Below are positions 1-10,609 of a stretch of 64,000 nt of DNA, in pieces. The DNA lies in the NCBI RefSeq assembly GCF_003594915.1, contig NZ_QZCS01000012.1, positions 62,001-126,000 on the forward strand. Direction: 5' to 3'. Source of the DNA: Enterobacter chuandaensis (lineage in GTDB: Bacteria > Pseudomonadota > Gammaproteobacteria > Enterobacterales > Enterobacteriaceae). Position 1 is the stretch's first letter. The number at the start of each line of letters is the position of its first letter. A program made the position numbers and the translations under genes. Under the pieces are notes generated by a model. It had not been told where the DNA came from and ran no database searches. It saw only the letters and a program-made list of their open reading frames with translations.

Positions 1-1482
1 ATAATGCTCAAGCATCATCTTGTGCGTTTCACGCCCGATGCCCGACTGCTTATACCCGCCAAATGCCGCGTGCGCCGGGTAAGCGTGATAGCAGTTAGTC
101 CATACGCGCCCCGCCTGAATGCCTCTGCCCATTTTATAGGCCAGGTTACCGTTGCGGCTCCAGACGCCTGCCCCCAGTCCATACGGCGTATCGTTGGCAA
201 TCTCCAGCGCCTCCTCCATCGTTTTGAAGGTGGTCACCGCCAGCACCGGTCCGAAAATCTCCTCCTGGAACACGCGCATGTTGTTCTGCCCGAAGAGGAT
301 CGTCGGCTCCAGGTAATAGCCTTCCTGCAGATCCCCACCGAGCACTTTACGGCGACCGCCGGTCAGAACATCCGCGCCCTCTTTCTTACCGATATCAATG
401 TAGTTGAGGATAGTTTCAAGCTGTCCGTGCGAGACCTGCGCGCCCATCTGCGTGACGTTATCGAGCGGGTTACCGCTGCGGATAGACTCGACGCGGCGAA
501 TGGCCCGCTCCATAAAGCGCTCATAGATGGATTCCTGCACCAGCGCGCGGCTTGGGCAGGTACAGACTTCGCCCTGGTTAAACGCAAACAGCGCAAACCC
601 CTCCAGAGCTTTGTCGAAGAAGGCATCCTCTTCCTCCATCACGTCCGCAAAGAAGATGTTCGGGGACTTCCCGCCCAGCTCCAGGGTCACGGGAATAATG
701 TTCTGCGTGGCGTACTGCATAATCTGCTGGCCCACTTCCGTCGACCCGGTAAACGCCACTTTGGCGATCCGTTTTGAGGTAGCCAGATATTCCCCTATCT
801 CACCGCCCGCACCGTTGACCACGTTAATCACGCCCGGCGGCAGAAGATCGCCAACGATTTCCATCAGCAGCAGAACCGAGAGCGGAGTCAGGCGCGCCGG
901 TTTGAGCACAATGCAGTTCCCGGCCGCCAGCGCGGGCGCCATTTTCCAGCTCGCCATCAGCAGCGGGAAGTTCCACGGAATAATTTGCCCGACGACGCCC
1001 AGCGGCTCGTGGAAATGGTACGCCACGGTGTCGCTGTCAACTTCACTGATCCCGCCCTCCTGAGCGCGAATACAGGAGGCAAAATAGCGGAAGTGGTCGA
1101 TAGCCAGCGGCACGTCGGCCGCCATGGTTTCCCGGATCGGCTTGCCGTTATCCCAGGTTTCCGCCGTCGCCAGCAGCTCCAGATTCTGCTCCATCCGGTC
1201 GGCGATTTTGAACAAGATGGCCGCACGATCCTGAACGGAGGTGTGGCCCCACTTATCTTTCGCTTTGTGCGCCGCATCCAGCGCCAGATCGATATCCCGC
1301 TTGCCGGAGCTGGCGATCTCGCACAGCGGCTGGCCGGTAACGGGCGTCAGGTTGGAATAGTATTCGCCGTCGACGGGGGCCACCCAGTCGCCGCCGATAA
1401 AGTTGTCATAACGGGGCTTCAGCTTGAGGGGAAAACCATACTCGCCGGGCTGGATACGCGAAGAGGGAGGATTGTTTGTCAT
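1..1482 (-). CDS. aldB: Aldehyde dehydrogenase AldB (3' end cut by window edge)
   Basis: NAD(P)-dependent aldehyde dehydrogenase that oxidises acetaldehyde and similar aldehydes to acids in the cytoplasm. The reading frame is open from the ATG at 1482-1480 to base 1 with no stop: 494 codons are visible, and the E. coli protein of 512 residues matches closely, so about 18 C-terminal residues lie outside. The general-base Glu268 sits in LELGGKSPN and the nucleophile Cys307 in NQGEVCTCP; the NAD-binding IIPWNFP and FTGSTEVG motifs are at about 167-173 and 244-251. It is divergent from the ROK kinase gene. In E. coli it is a stationary-phase gene; I see no clear regulator site here. The call is sure. 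Confidence 0.97.
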   Translation of the reverse strand, partial: MTNNPPSSRIQPGEYGFPLKLKPRYDNFIGGDWVAPVDGEYYSNLTPVTGQPLCEIASSGKRDIDLALDAAHKAKDKWGHTSVQDRAAILFKIADRMEQNLELLATAETWDNGKPIRETMAADVPLAIDHFRYFASCIRAQEGGISEVDSDTVAYHFHEPLGVVGQIIPWNFPLLMASWKMAPALAAGNCIVLKPARLTPLSVLLLMEIVGDLLPPGVINVVNGAGGEIGEYLATSKRIAKVAFTGSTEVGQQIMQYATQNIIPVTLELGGKSPNIFFADVMEEEDAFFDKALEGFALFAFNQGEVCTCPSRALVQESIYERFMERAIRRVESIRSGNPLDNVTQMGAQVSHGQLETILNYIDIGKKEGADVLTGGRRKVLGGDLQEGYYLEPTILFGQNNMRVFQEEIFGPVLAVTTFKTMEEALEIANDTPYGLGAGVWSRNGNLAYKMGRGIQAGRVWTNCYHAYPAHAAFGGYKQSGIGRETHKMMLEHY

Positions 1483-1524
1483 GACCGTCTCCTTGCTGTT
1501 GATGTACAACAAGGGTAGTCCCGG

Positions 1525-1543
1525 CTGGCGGTTTTCTCGCCAG
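1525..1543 (-). promoter_or_regulatory. Hairpin in the aldB leader
   Basis: A six-base perfect inverted repeat (CTGGCG / CGCCAG) with a seven-base loop lies 43 bases upstream of the aldB start, in the divergent region shared with the ROK kinase gene. It lacks a T-tract on either strand, so it does not look like a terminator. Function unknown. Confidence 0.35.
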
Positions 1544-1647
1544 TGAGTGACGGGTTTACGAGCCGTATCACGGATTACCGTACTTTACGTTTCGTTTCTG
1601 CTACTGAGCCATACTTAACAGCTCAAGGGCTCATGAGGAACGATGCG

Positions 1648-2532
1648 ATGCAGCTGTTTATCGGTTTTGACGTAGGCGGAACCCACATCAAGCACGGCGT
1701 GATTGATGAAAATGGCAAGGAGCTGACGACGGACGAGTACGATACCCCTGAAGATGAAAACACGTTCAAAAAGAAGTGGAAAGCGGTGGTTGAAGGGTAT
1801 CAGGAAGAACATGACATCGTCGGCATCGGCGTGAGCTTTCCCGGCCATATTAACCACCACAGCGGCGAAGCAGCAAAAGCGGGCGCGCTCGACTATCTCG
1901 ACGGCGAAAATCTGTGCGAGCTTTTCGCCGGGCTGACCGACCTTCCCATCACCGTAGAAAACGACGCCAACTGTGCGGCGCTGGGCGAGCGCTGGCAGGG
2001 CGCGGGTAAGGACTACGAGCATTTTGTCTGCATCACCATCGGCACCGGCATCGGGGGTGGGATTGTGATGGAAGGCGATCTTTATCGCGGGTCGCATTAC
2101 CGTGCTGGTGAATTTGGCGTGCTGCCCGTGGGCAATAACGGCGAACCCATGCATGATGTGGCGTCGGCCAGCGGCCTGATGAAAGCCTGTCGTCGCGCGC
2201 TGTCCGTATCAGAAGAAGAGATGCCTGACGGTGAAGAGCTGTTTAAACGTATGGACAGCGACGTGCATCTGCGTGAGGCCATTGAGGAGTGGGCGCATTG
2301 CCTCTCGCGCGGCGTTTACAGCGTGATCTCGATGTTCGATCCACAGGCCATGCTGATAGGCGGCGGAATAAGCGAGCAGGAGAAAATCTATCTCCTGCTC
2401 GATAAATACCTGCAGCGTTTCGAGGAGTGGGAGGCACTCAAGGTGCCCATTCTGCCCTGCGAGCTGGGTAACCAGGCGGGAAGACTGGGCGCGGTATGGC
2501 TGGCTAAGCAGAAACTCTCCCGCGACACGTAA
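1648..2532 (+). CDS. ROK-family sugar kinase
   Basis: Predicted ATP-dependent sugar kinase of the ROK (repressor, ORF, kinase) family, 294 residues. The phosphate-1 loop DVGGTHIK (8-15), the catalytic aspartate in ENDANCAALGE (Asp106), the GTGIGGGIV loop (132-140) and a late LIGGGIS adenosine motif are present. It has no N-terminal helix-turn-helix, so it is an enzyme and not a repressor. The usual ROK zinc motif (CxCGxxGCxE) is absent after GEFGVLPVG, as in BglK-type kinases. I chose ATG 1648 because GAGGAA lies 7 bases before it; the frame extends upstream to 1543 without support. It stands alone between aldB and selB, where E. coli has yiaY. Substrate not known; a beta-glucoside or other hexose is likely. 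Confidence 0.85.
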   Translation: MQLFIGFDVGGTHIKHGVIDENGKELTTDEYDTPEDENTFKKKWKAVVEGYQEEHDIVGIGVSFPGHINHHSGEAAKAGALDYLDGENLCELFAGLTDLPITVENDANCAALGERWQGAGKDYEHFVCITIGTGIGGGIVMEGDLYRGSHYRAGEFGVLPVGNNGEPMHDVASASGLMKACRRALSVSEEEMPDGEELFKRMDSDVHLREAIEEWAHCLSRGVYSVISMFDPQAMLIGGGISEQEKIYLLLDKYLQRFEEWEALKVPILPCELGNQAGRLGAVWLAKQKLSRDT

Positions 2533-2535
2533 TCC

Positions 2536-4374
2536 TCAGGGAAACAGCTGCGCGTCGCGAAGCAGATGGTCATTACCCCGGCGACGGGTAAAGCCGATGC
2601 GGTTGAAATACTCCAGGATCTGAATCGCCAGCTTGCGGCCAACGTTCAGCCGGTCGCGGAAATCCGCTGCGCAGGTGGAGCCGCGCGCCTGATCCAGTTC
2701 GCGGATCAGGTTAGCAAACGCCACAATGCGATCGTTACGGTAATAACGATCTTTCACGATCGCGACTATCAGCCCCTGCTGCGCCGCATGGCGCAATACC
2801 TGGCGCATCACCTGCTCATCGGTGTTCGTTTCACGCGCCAGATCGCGAACCCACCACGGCTCATCGCCAAACAGCGAGGCCACTTTTTGCCATACTGCGT
2901 CCTGCTCTGCGGTGAACCCGGCCTTGTGATCCGGCAGATGCAGCCAGCCGTGGTGGCTTTTAATCACCCCGCTTTCACGCATGTTTTCAATCAGCAGCAG
3001 CACCAGCGCGTCGTCTTCCATCGGCAGCGCCATGCGGCGCAGGCGCTCGCGGCCTGGGCCAGGCTCATCCTGATGCTGTTCATGGTAAGTGGCGAGCGTG
3101 TTCAGGATTTTACGCTGCCAGTTTGCCGCAACCGGGGCGTTCAGAAGATTGTTTCCTGCCTGAATAAAGCCCGGCTGCTGGCTCAGCTGGCGTAACCCTT
3201 CACCGCTCAGCTGGCGTGCCCATGCAAAATCACTCAGGCTCACCGCCCCGCGTTCAAGATGAACATGCAGCGCGGCGTTATCGTCGCTGGCCTTCGCCAG
3301 CGCAGCCAGCCATTGCAGGTATTCAGGTTTACGCTTGCCGCGTCGCGGCGGGTTCAGCGTCACCACCCGCGCTCCGGCCAGCGTTTCCCGCGCGGAAATA
3401 TCCCGCAGTACCAGCCGGTCGTTGTCCGCCAGCCAGAGCGGCGAATCAAAAACCAGTTCGGCAAGATCGTTTTCCAGCAGGGACACGCGCCCGGTGATAT
3501 GGCTCGCCGCATGGTGAATATGCAGCGGCTGCCATTGGGTCAGCGGCACATTAGCCTGCAGGGAGACGATGACGCGGTCAGACGGCTCGGGCGGGGCGTC
3601 GGCCAGCAGCCAGTCGCCGCGGTTAAGCTGCTCTTTTTCTGCATCCCCGGCAATGTTGAGCGCGATCCGCTGCCCGGCGTGGGCGTGCTCTGCGGGCTGG
3701 TTTTGCGCATGTAACCCGCGCACGCGCATCGGTTTGTTAACGCCCGTCAGCCACAGGCTATCGCCCACCTTCACTTCACCGCTCAGCGCCGTACCAGTGA
3801 CCACCAGGCCCGCGCCTTTGACGGTAAATGCCCGGTCGATCGCCAGACGGAAACGGTGATGGCTGGCGTGCTCACGCGACGAAAGCTGCTGCAAATGGTG
3901 GCGAAGTTCGTCGATACCGCGCCCTTCAGTCGCCACGGTGACAAATAGCGGTGCATCGGCAAAACCATATTCCCGTAAGGTCGTCTGTACCGCTTCGCGC
4001 ACCTCGCTGACGCGCGCGTCGTCCACGCGATCGGCTTTGGTCAGCGCCACGGTCAGCTGCGGGTTGCCGGTCAGCTGGAGGATCGCCAGATGCTCACGCG
4101 TTTGCGCCATCACGCCGTCATCGCAGGCCACCACCAGCAGAGCGTGATCAATGCCGCCAACGCCCGCCAGCATGTTAGAAAGGAACTTTTCATGCCCCGG
4201 AACATCAATAAAGCCCAGCACGCGGCCATCCGGCTGGGGCCAGTAGGCATAGCCCAGATCGATGGTCATGCCGCGCTTTTTCTCTTCCGGCAGGCGGTCG
4301 GCGTTAATGCCGGTAATCGCCTGCAGCAACGTGGTTTTTCCGTGGTCGACGTGACCGGCGGTGGCAATAATCAT
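2536..4374 (-). CDS. selB: Selenocysteine-specific elongation factor SelB
   Basis: GTPase that carries selenocysteinyl-tRNA(Sec) to the ribosome at UGA codons followed by a SECIS hairpin. 612 residues against 614 in E. coli. GTP-binding motifs: GHVDHGKT (7-14), DVPGHE (57-62), TKAD (112-115); an EF-Tu-like middle follows, then the C-terminal winged-helix repeats that bind SECIS RNA. The start overlaps the selA stop by 4 bases (ATGA), the normal translationally coupled selAB arrangement. The 3' end meets the ROK kinase gene with only 3 bases between stops. Confidence 0.98.
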   Translation of the reverse strand: MIIATAGHVDHGKTTLLQAITGINADRLPEEKKRGMTIDLGYAYWPQPDGRVLGFIDVPGHEKFLSNMLAGVGGIDHALLVVACDDGVMAQTREHLAILQLTGNPQLTVALTKADRVDDARVSEVREAVQTTLREYGFADAPLFVTVATEGRGIDELRHHLQQLSSREHASHHRFRLAIDRAFTVKGAGLVVTGTALSGEVKVGDSLWLTGVNKPMRVRGLHAQNQPAEHAHAGQRIALNIAGDAEKEQLNRGDWLLADAPPEPSDRVIVSLQANVPLTQWQPLHIHHAASHITGRVSLLENDLAELVFDSPLWLADNDRLVLRDISARETLAGARVVTLNPPRRGKRKPEYLQWLAALAKASDDNAALHVHLERGAVSLSDFAWARQLSGEGLRQLSQQPGFIQAGNNLLNAPVAANWQRKILNTLATYHEQHQDEPGPGRERLRRMALPMEDDALVLLLIENMRESGVIKSHHGWLHLPDHKAGFTAEQDAVWQKVASLFGDEPWWVRDLARETNTDEQVMRQVLRHAAQQGLIVAIVKDRYYRNDRIVAFANLIRELDQARGSTCAADFRDRLNVGRKLAIQILEYFNRIGFTRRRGNDHLLRDAQLFP

Positions 4375-5756
4375 TTCAACAACATCTCCAGAAATCGCTC
4401 TTCATCTTCAAGGCAGCGTAGATCCAGCCACATTCGGCCGTCGTAAATCCGCCCGATGACCGGCGTCGGCCGGCCGCGCCAGCGCAACGACAGGGCCTCA
4501 AGGCGGCTACCGCGCCCGTCACGCGGGGTGAAGGTCAGCGCTTCACTCGGCAGCCTGTCCACCGGCAGCGAACCGCTGCCAATCTGCGACTGGCAGGGCT
4601 CAATGCGAACGTCAAAATCGGGGTAGTGCGGGGCAATGCGCGGCAACAGCAGTTCTGCCTGCTCGCGAATCGAAGCGGCATCCCGGCTTAACAGACGCAG
4701 CGTGGGCAGGCGGTCCGCCAGTTTCTCCGGGTGGAGATAAAGCCGCAGCGTCGCGTCCAGCGCGGCAAGGGTCATTTTATCGGCTCGCAGGGCGCGTTTC
4801 AGCGGGTGCTGCTGCAGCTTCGCAATCATCTCACGCTTGCCGACAATAATCCCGGCCTGCGGCCCGCCCAGCAGTTTGTCGCCGGAAAAGCTGACCAGGC
4901 TGACGCCGGCGGCAATCATTTCCTGCGGCATCGGCTCTTTTGGCAGCCCGTACTGGCTCAGATCCACCAGCGAGCCGCTGCCGAGATCGGCAATCACCGG
5001 AATATTCAGTTCCTGCCCCATCGACGCCAGCTCGGCCTCTTCAACCGTTTTGGTGAAGCCTTCAATATGGTAATTGCTGGTGTGGACCTTCATCAGCAGG
5101 GCGGTGTTTTCATTCACCGCCGCGCGATAATCTTTCGCATGGGTACGGTTAGTCGTACCCACCTCATGCAGCGTGCAGCCCGCCTGGCGCATCACGTCCG
5201 GGATGCGAAACGCACCGCCAATCTCCACCAGCTCGCCGCGGGACACCACCACCTCTCTGCCGCTCGCGGTCGCCGCCAGCATCAGCAGCACCGCCGCCGC
5301 GTTGTTATTCACAATGCAGGCATCTTCCGCGCCGGTCAGCTGGCACAGCAGTTCCGCCAGCGCGCGATCGCGATGCCCGCGACCGGCGCCGTCCAGATCG
5401 TACTCCAGCGTTACCGGCGAGCGCATGGCCTGCACGACCGCAGCCACCGCCTCTTCCGCCTGTTGGGCGCGTCCCAGGTTGGTGTGCAGCACGGTCCCCG
5501 TCAGGTTAATCACCGGGCGTAACGCGCTTTGCGCCTTCTCGCCCAGCCGATGCTCAACTTCTTTTTCCCACGCTGCGCACCAGTCGGGCAAGGCGTTTTC
5601 AGCCTGGATATGGCCACGGGCTTCATCCTGAAGCAGACGCAGCATCTCCACCGTCGCGGTATGGCCGAAGCGCTCAACGGCAGCATGAATGCGGGGATCG
5701 CGAAGAAGTCGGTCGGTCGCGGGGATCTGGCTGTACAGCGAATGATGAGTAGTCAT
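4371..5756 (-). CDS. selA: L-seryl-tRNA(Sec) selenium transferase SelA
   Basis: PLP enzyme that converts seryl-tRNA(Sec) to selenocysteinyl-tRNA(Sec) using selenophosphate. 461 residues (E. coli 463). The PLP-binding lysine is Lys294 in [27 protein letters not shown] (83-97) and VNNNAAAV are family hallmarks. I chose ATG 5756 because the protein then begins [10 protein letters not shown] like E. coli and an AGGCG element precedes it; the frame runs back to 5888 across a palindromic repeat and that extension is not believable. The N-terminal 70 residues are more divergent from E. coli than the rest. First gene of the selAB pair. Confidence 0.97.
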   Translation of the reverse strand: MTTHHSLYSQIPATDRLLRDPRIHAAVERFGHTATVEMLRLLQDEARGHIQAENALPDWCAAWEKEVEHRLGEKAQSALRPVINLTGTVLHTNLGRAQQAEEAVAAVVQAMRSPVTLEYDLDGAGRGHRDRALAELLCQLTGAEDACIVNNNAAAVLLMLAATASGREVVVSRGELVEIGGAFRIPDVMRQAGCTLHEVGTTNRTHAKDYRAAVNENTALLMKVHTSNYHIEGFTKTVEEAELASMGQELNIPVIADLGSGSLVDLSQYGLPKEPMPQEMIAAGVSLVSFSGDKLLGGPQAGIIVGKREMIAKLQQHPLKRALRADKMTLAALDATLRLYLHPEKLADRLPTLRLLSRDAASIREQAELLLPRIAPHYPDFDVRIEPCQSQIGSGSLPVDRLPSEALTFTPRDGRGSRLEALSLRWRGRPTPVIGRIYDGRMWLDLRCLEDEERFLEMLLK

Positions 5757-5782
5757 GAAAGCGCCTGGCGAGTAAATATCTT

Positions 5783-5806
5783 CCCCCCTCCCGACGGGAG
5801 AGGGAG
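5783..5806. repeat. Short degenerate copy of the CCCTCTCCC palindromic repeat
   Basis: A C-rich/G-rich inverted repeat (CTCCCG-AC-GGGAGAGGG) just upstream of selA. It resembles one half of the larger paired palindromes at 10610-10678 and 12872-12966 and is probably a worn copy of the same intergenic repeat family. Confidence 0.5.
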
Positions 5807-5859
5807 TTAACATGTGGAGGGATTGTACCGCCTCCGACGCCGAAGTGTTATAACCCGCG

Positions 5860-6468
5860 TCAAGCCTTTGGCGGTTCGGTACGGGCAAAGCTCTCGCGGC
5901 TAAAAAGCGTTTCTGCGAGTTTCACCAGCAGCGGACGGTCCACGCACCAGCCAGGGGACACCCGGCGGAAATTGAGATAGCCAATGGCGCAGGCGATGGC
6001 GATGGTTGCCAGGTTCAGGCTGTCGGCGTGAATCTTGCCCTCCCGGATAAGCTTTTCGCACATATCCAGACTGCGGCTGATTTTTTCCCGCTGGCGCAAC
6101 AGCTCGCTTTCTGACTGCTGGGCGGCGGGTCTTGCCTGCTCGCGAACGGAGGTGAGTGCCGCATCCATAATGCCGTCGGCCAGGGCTTCAATTTGCTTCA
6201 TCGCCAGCGCCGCTTTTGGGTCAGCCGGCAGCATTGCCGGGGCGACGCCCAGCAGTTCGATATACTCCGCAATAATCGGGGAATCGAACCAGTATTCGCC
6301 CTCGTCCGTTACCAGCGCCGGAACTTTCCCCAGCGGGTTATACTGCGCGACGCCGTTTTCGGCGTTGTAGGGCTGTTCATTGACGAATTCAAATTCAATT
6401 CCTTTCTCCAGCAGGAGAATCGAAATTTTTCGCACGAAGGGACTGGTGTAGCTACCGATGAGTTTCAT
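5860..6468 (-). CDS. yibF: Glutathione S-transferase-like protein YibF
   Basis: Cytosolic GST-fold protein, 202 residues, same length as E. coli YibF. The N-terminal thioredoxin-like domain starts [17 protein letters not shown], with Ser8/Thr9 placed where GSTs activate glutathione, and the cis-Pro loop NPLGKVPAL (44-52) and SPIIAEYIE (63-71) of the glutathione-binding site are intact. The helical C-terminal domain follows. The physiological substrate is not known. It is separated from selA by 103 bases and from the upstream yibH gene by a terminator. Confidence 0.95.
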   Translation of the reverse strand: MKLIGSYTSPFVRKISILLLEKGIEFEFVNEQPYNAENGVAQYNPLGKVPALVTDEGEYWFDSPIIAEYIELLGVAPAMLPADPKAALAMKQIEALADGIMDAALTSVREQARPAAQQSESELLRQREKISRSLDMCEKLIREGKIHADSLNLATIAIACAIGYLNFRRVSPGWCVDRPLLVKLAETLFSRESFARTEPPKA

Positions 6469-6515
6469 TGCCTGATCCTTGATGCCGGAAAAGAGTCAGT
6501 ATGGATCAAGCGATG

Positions 6516-6550
6516 AAAAAAGGGCAGGTATGCGTGTCGCATTCCTGCCC
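6516..6550 (-). terminator. Rho-independent terminator after yibI-yibH
   Basis: On the minus strand a long stem (GGGCAGG...CCTGCCC with inner ATGCG/CGCAT) is followed by six T residues, 9 bases after the yibH stop. A strong intrinsic terminator separating yibH from yibF. Confidence 0.85.
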
Positions 6551-6558
6551 TGGAAGGA

Positions 6559-7695
6559 TTAGTGATCGAGATAGAGGTAGTGCATCCAGCTGGTCATACG
6601 CAACAGCACTTTACGCATCACCGAGACGTGGGCGAAATGGTCCGAATAGACCGCCACCTGGGCATAAATACCGTCTGGCAGTGCATCGACGTCGGCGTTA
6701 GGCTCCAGCTCAATCAGCGCCTGTACGCCATCCGTACCCGGCACAACGGTCAGTGCCTGTAACGCGCCCTGCGCCTGATACGACCCGCCCGGCACCACCG
6801 GCAGAACGCTGGTGAGCTTACCGGTAAACACCTGGCCCGGCAGCGCGTTAAACACCACTTCCGCTTCATCGCCCGGCTTCAGACGCAGCAGCGAGTTCTG
6901 ACGGAACTGGGCCACAATCTGGCGCTTCTGTTCAGGAATGAACACCATCACCGGGCGCAGCGGCAGCGCGGCGGCATAGGTTCCCGGACGGATCAGCACC
7001 TGGGTGATATAGCCATTGCTCGGCGCGCGCACCACGGTCTGTTCAAGGTTATATTTCGCTTCAGCAAGCTGAGCGCGTAACGAGGCAATCTGCGACTGCT
7101 CGCCGTTCACCATGCTGTCTAACTGGCTTTGAATCTGCGTCTGTTCAGCAACGGAGCCTTTCACCATGGCATCCTGCGCCAGGTAGTTCTGCCGCGCGTT
7201 ATCAATATCGCTTTCAGAGAACGGATTCACCTTCGCCTGGCTGCCTTTCAGGTAGCGCTGATAATCTTTAAACAGGCGATCGCGTTCTGCAGACACGCGG
7301 GTGGTATTGGCAACCGCTTCCGACAGCTGCGCTTTCAGATTGTCGATATTGTGCGTCGCGGTCACCAGGTCAGCCTGGAGCCTGTCGACGCGCGCCTGAT
7401 AACGGCCTGGATCCAGTTTAAATAACACTTCGCCTTTTTTAATGAGCTGGTTATTTTTATCAGTGACTTCAGTAACCACCCCCGTAACCTGTGGCGTAAT
7501 CGGAATAGAAATAACCGCTTTTTGCGCCGTAAAGGTGTACGGATGGTTATAGTTCATTAGCAGAATGAGCCCGGCGACAATAAATACTCCGCCCAACGTC
7601 GCGGTAGCAAGCGTCCACTGGTTGACCGGAATACGGAATATTTTAAAGATCGCCCAGGCAAATGCCACATAGGTCAGAATAATCAACAGATCCAT
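6559..7695 (-). CDS. yibH: HlyD-type membrane fusion protein YibH
   Basis: Inner-membrane-anchored periplasmic adaptor of the HlyD/EmrA family, 378 residues, same length as E. coli YibH. Two hydrophobic segments lie at about 3-20 and 28-48, then a biotinyl-lipoyl-like half ([21 protein letters not shown] starts the first lobe; shown here only in part: [14 protein letters not shown]), a coiled-coil hairpin around 85-210, the second lipoyl half (VRAPSNGYI) and a beta-barrel. Such proteins pair with a transporter, but none is encoded next to it; the partner gene is yibI, 2 bases upstream. The substrate is unknown. Confidence 0.93.
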   Translation of the reverse strand: MDLLIILTYVAFAWAIFKIFRIPVNQWTLATATLGGVFIVAGLILLMNYNHPYTFTAQKAVISIPITPQVTGVVTEVTDKNNQLIKKGEVLFKLDPGRYQARVDRLQADLVTATHNIDNLKAQLSEAVANTTRVSAERDRLFKDYQRYLKGSQAKVNPFSESDIDNARQNYLAQDAMVKGSVAEQTQIQSQLDSMVNGEQSQIASLRAQLAEAKYNLEQTVVRAPSNGYITQVLIRPGTYAAALPLRPVMVFIPEQKRQIVAQFRQNSLLRLKPGDEAEVVFNALPGQVFTGKLTSVLPVVPGGSYQAQGALQALTVVPGTDGVQALIELEPNADVDALPDGIYAQVAVYSDHFAHVSVMRKVLLRMTSWMHYLYLDH

Positions 7696-7697
7696 GA

Positions 7698-8054
7698 TTA
7701 GCGCTCCAGCGTGTTCTTATCAGCCGCGGGCTGTACCGCTGCCAGCTTTTGTTCTAATTCGGCCACGCGTTTAGCCAGCGCATCCATACCCGGAACCTCA
7801 TCAGGCTTAGTGATGTGGTTCTGCATGCCCCAGCCGCGATCTTCGCGGTACAGCGTGGCCCAAATCCACAGAAACGGCCAGATGGCATGGAGCGTAAACA
7901 GGCTGATCCAGCCAGCCGTGTGAATCGCATCGGCATGGGGATGATTACGCTTTTTGGCCATATTATAGGGAATATCATGAATGGCGATGATTCCGTAAAA
8001 AAGAACCAGGAATACAAAAATCAACACGCCCAGCGCAAAATAGTTGAGAAACAT
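7698..8054 (-). CDS. yibI: Small inner-membrane protein YibI (DUF3302)
   Basis: 118-residue membrane protein matching E. coli YibI (DUF3302). Two strong hydrophobic segments (about 5-25 and 46-66, the second rich in Trp) are followed by a charged tail with a short coiled-coil-like helix ([16 protein letters not shown]). It sits 2 bases upstream of yibH, so both are surely co-transcribed, and the pair probably forms an efflux-type unit. Function not established. Confidence 0.93.
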   Translation of the reverse strand: MFLNYFALGVLIFVFLVLFYGIIAIHDIPYNMAKKRNHPHADAIHTAGWISLFTLHAIWPFLWIWATLYREDRGWGMQNHITKPDEVPGMDALAKRVAELEQKLAAVQPAADKNTLER

Positions 8055-8371
8055 ATTCTCCTCACTTAAACCACGTCAACTCATTAAATTAATAAAACAG
8101 TACGCAACCTAATTAATTTATTTTTAAATACAAAAGGTATGCTGGTTATTTCAGAGCCGGGGAGTATCGTTTTTTATAATATCTCCATGCAAGTTTATAA
8201 GCGTGTCAAAATATATCCTGAATAATAATATACTTAACCTTACATTATGAGCGTAATCCACGTTTTAACTTTCCGCCATACTACATCTGAAAAGTGTTTT
8301 TTTAGCTTTCCGTGTCACTTCAGGCCATCCTGACGCCGATCGCAGTCGGAGATTTCTGCATAAAAATATTT

Positions 8372-8387
8372 TGTGAAATCAGTCACA
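8372..8387. promoter_or_regulatory. CRP-cAMP binding site upstream of mtlA
   Basis: TGTGA-AATCAG-TCACA, a perfect match to the two conserved CRP half-sites with the required six-base spacing. Confidence 0.85.
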
Positions 8388-8488
8388 ATCCAGAAACAAA
8401 GCCACAAAATCAAAACGGGATCGCAATCACAGAAATGGGTGGTTTTTGCTTCATTTATCGCCATCGTATTTTTTTTGCCCACTTATTT

Positions 8489-8504
8489 TGTGATTCAGAT
8501 CACC
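8489..8504. promoter_or_regulatory. CRP-cAMP binding site upstream of mtlA
   Basis: TGTGA-TTCAGA-TCACC, nine of ten conserved bases; it extends outward in A/T-rich flanks as strong CRP sites do. Confidence 0.8.
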
Positions 8505-8532
8505 TCATTAATCTCTCAACCCCCCACATTTA

Positions 8533-8548
8533 CGTGACACACGTCACA
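8533..8548. promoter_or_regulatory. CRP-cAMP binding site nearest the mtlA promoter
   Basis: CGTGA-CACACG-TCACA, nine of ten conserved bases. It also contains a nearly perfect GTGACACACGTCAC palindrome. Its position, 142 bases before the mtlA start, suggests it is the promoter-proximal activator site. Confidence 0.75.
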
Positions 8549-8690
8549 TAAATTTTCATTGTCTGGACAGTTGAACGATTCAGTGCCAGATTTCACAGCA
8601 TCAGAACAGGGCCCGGCTACCTCTGCCGCCGCACATTAACGATAAACCTCGGGCCGCAAGCCTAAGCGTAAACATAAGAAGGGGTGTTTT

Positions 8691-10598
8691 ATGTCATCCG
8701 ATTTCAAGATCAAAGTTCAAAGCTTTGGTCGTTTCCTCAGCAACATGGTGATGCCAAATATCGGCGCGTTTATCGCGTGGGGTATTATCACCGCATTGTT
8801 CATTCCGACAGGGTGGTTGCCTAACGAAACGCTGGCGAAACTTGTTGGCCCAATGATTACCTATCTCCTGCCGCTGCTCATCGGTTATACCGGTGGTCGT
8901 CTGGTGGGCGGTGACCGTGGTGGCGTCGTGGGTGCCATCACAACCATGGGTGTTATCGTCGGTGCGGATATGCCGATGTTCCTCGGTGCGATGATTGCCG
9001 GTCCTCTGGGCGGCTGGGCGATTAAGAAATTCGACGTCTGGGTTGATGGCAAGATCAAATCCGGCTTCGAAATGCTGGTGAACAACTTCTCTGCGGGCAT
9101 CATCGGGATGATCCTCGCGATTCTGGCGTTCCTCGGCATTGGTCCGGCGGTTGAAGTGCTCTCAAAACTGCTGGCTGCGGGCGTTAACTTCATGGTGGCG
9201 CACGACATGCTGCCGCTGGCGTCTATCTTCGTTGAACCAGCGAAAATCCTGTTCCTGAACAACGCCATCAACCACGGTATCTTCTCGCCGCTGGGGATTC
9301 AGCAGTCTCACGATCTCGGCAAGTCCATCTTCTTCCTGATTGAAGCGAACCCGGGTCCGGGTATGGGCGTTCTGCTGGCGTACATGTTCTTTGGCCGCGG
9401 CAGCGCGAAGCAGTCTGCTGGCGGTGCGGCTATCATCCACTTCCTGGGTGGTATCCACGAAATTTACTTCCCGTATGTGCTGATGAACCCACGTCTGATC
9501 CTGGCCGTAATCCTCGGTGGTATGACCGGCGTGTTCACTCTGAGCGTGCTGGGCGGCGGTCTGGTCTCCCCTGCTTCTCCGGGCTCAATCCTGGCAGTGC
9601 TGGCAATGACCCCGAAAGGCGCGTACTTCGCGAATATCGCAGCTATCTGTGCGGCGATGGCGGTCTCCTTCGTGGTCTCTTCTATCCTGCTGAAAACCAG
9701 CAAGGTGAAAGAAGACGACGATATCGAAGCGGCAACCCGTCGTATGCACGACATGAAAGCCGAATCCAAAGGCGCGACCCCGCTGGCGGCTGGCGATGTC
9801 TCTAACGACCTGAGCCACGTGCGTAAAATCATCGTTGCCTGCGACGCCGGTATGGGCTCCAGCGCGATGGGTGCAGGCGTGCTGCGTAAGAAAGTGCAGG
9901 ATGCGGGTCTGACTAATATCTCCGTGACCAACAGCGCGATTAACAACCTGCCGCCGGACGTTGACCTGGTGATCACGCACCGCGATCTGACCGAGCGCGC
10001 TATGCGTCAGGTGCCGCAGGCACAGCACATCTCGCTGACCAACTTCCTGGACAGCGGCCTGTACACCAGCCTGACCGAACGTCTGGTTGCCGCGCAGCGT
10101 CATGAAGACAATGAAGTGAAAGTGCGTACCAGCCTGCAGGACAGCTTTGACGAGAGCAATGCTCACCTGTTTAAGCTGGGCGCGGAGAACATCTTCCTCG
10201 GCCGTACCGCGAGCACCAAAGAAGAGGCGATTCGCTTCGCGGGTGAGCAACTGGTGAAAGGCGGCTACGTTCAGCCAGAATACGTTGACGCGATGCTGGA
10301 ACGTGAAAAACTGACGCCAACCTACCTGGGTGAATCCATCGCGGTTCCGCACGGTACGGTTGAAGCGAAAGACCGCGTGCTGAAAACCGGCGTAGTGTTC
10401 TGCCAGTATCCTGATGGCGTGCGCTTCGGTGAAGAAGAGGACGACATCGCCCGTCTGGTAATTGGTATCGCCGCTCGCAACAACGAGCACATTCAGGTGA
10501 TTACCAGCCTGACCAACGCGCTGGACGATGAGTCCGTCATCGAGCGCCTGGCACAAACTGAAAGCGTTGAAGAAGTTCTGGCTCTGCTTAACAAATAA
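8691..10598 (+). CDS. mtlA: PTS mannitol-specific EIICBA transporter MtlA
   Basis: Membrane phosphotransferase that imports mannitol and phosphorylates it to mannitol-1-phosphate. 635 residues (E. coli 637). Domains in order: IIC membrane domain (about 1-335, with the GGIHEIYFPY substrate motif), IIB (about 378-470, phosphocysteine Cys384 in VACDAGMGSS) and IIA (about 495-635, phosphohistidine His554 in AVPHGTVEA). Both phosphorylation sites fall on exactly the E. coli residue numbers. A strong AAGGGG ribosome site precedes ATG 8691. First gene of mtlADR, under CRP control as shown by the upstream sites. Confidence 0.99.
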   Translation: MSSDFKIKVQSFGRFLSNMVMPNIGAFIAWGIITALFIPTGWLPNETLAKLVGPMITYLLPLLIGYTGGRLVGGDRGGVVGAITTMGVIVGADMPMFLGAMIAGPLGGWAIKKFDVWVDGKIKSGFEMLVNNFSAGIIGMILAILAFLGIGPAVEVLSKLLAAGVNFMVAHDMLPLASIFVEPAKILFLNNAINHGIFSPLGIQQSHDLGKSIFFLIEANPGPGMGVLLAYMFFGRGSAKQSAGGAAIIHFLGGIHEIYFPYVLMNPRLILAVILGGMTGVFTLSVLGGGLVSPASPGSILAVLAMTPKGAYFANIAAICAAMAVSFVVSSILLKTSKVKEDDDIEAATRRMHDMKAESKGATPLAAGDVSNDLSHVRKIIVACDAGMGSSAMGAGVLRKKVQDAGLTNISVTNSAINNLPPDVDLVITHRDLTERAMRQVPQAQHISLTNFLDSGLYTSLTERLVAAQRHEDNEVKVRTSLQDSFDESNAHLFKLGAENIFLGRTASTKEEAIRFAGEQLVKGGYVQPEYVDAMLEREKLTPTYLGESIAVPHGTVEAKDRVLKTGVVFCQYPDGVRFGEEEDDIARLVIGIAARNNEHIQVITSLTNALDDESVIERLAQTESVEEVLALLNK

Positions 10599-10609
10599 CA
10601 GCGCCTCTT

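Larger units (their letters stand above)
8055..8690. promoter_or_regulatory. Divergent control region between yibI and mtlA
   Basis: 636 bases without a gene, AT-rich compared with the flanks. The right half carries three CRP-type sites (8372, 8489, 8533) and belongs to mtlA; in E. coli this promoter also has several CRP sites and a long leader. The left half (8055-8350) holds runs of A/T and presumably the yibI promoter, but I could not fix it. Confidence 0.8.

Noticed and set aside
8312-8551. 79-codon open frame upstream of mtlA
   Set aside because: It runs through all three CRP sites, has no ribosome site and low-complexity composition; promoter DNA, not a gene.
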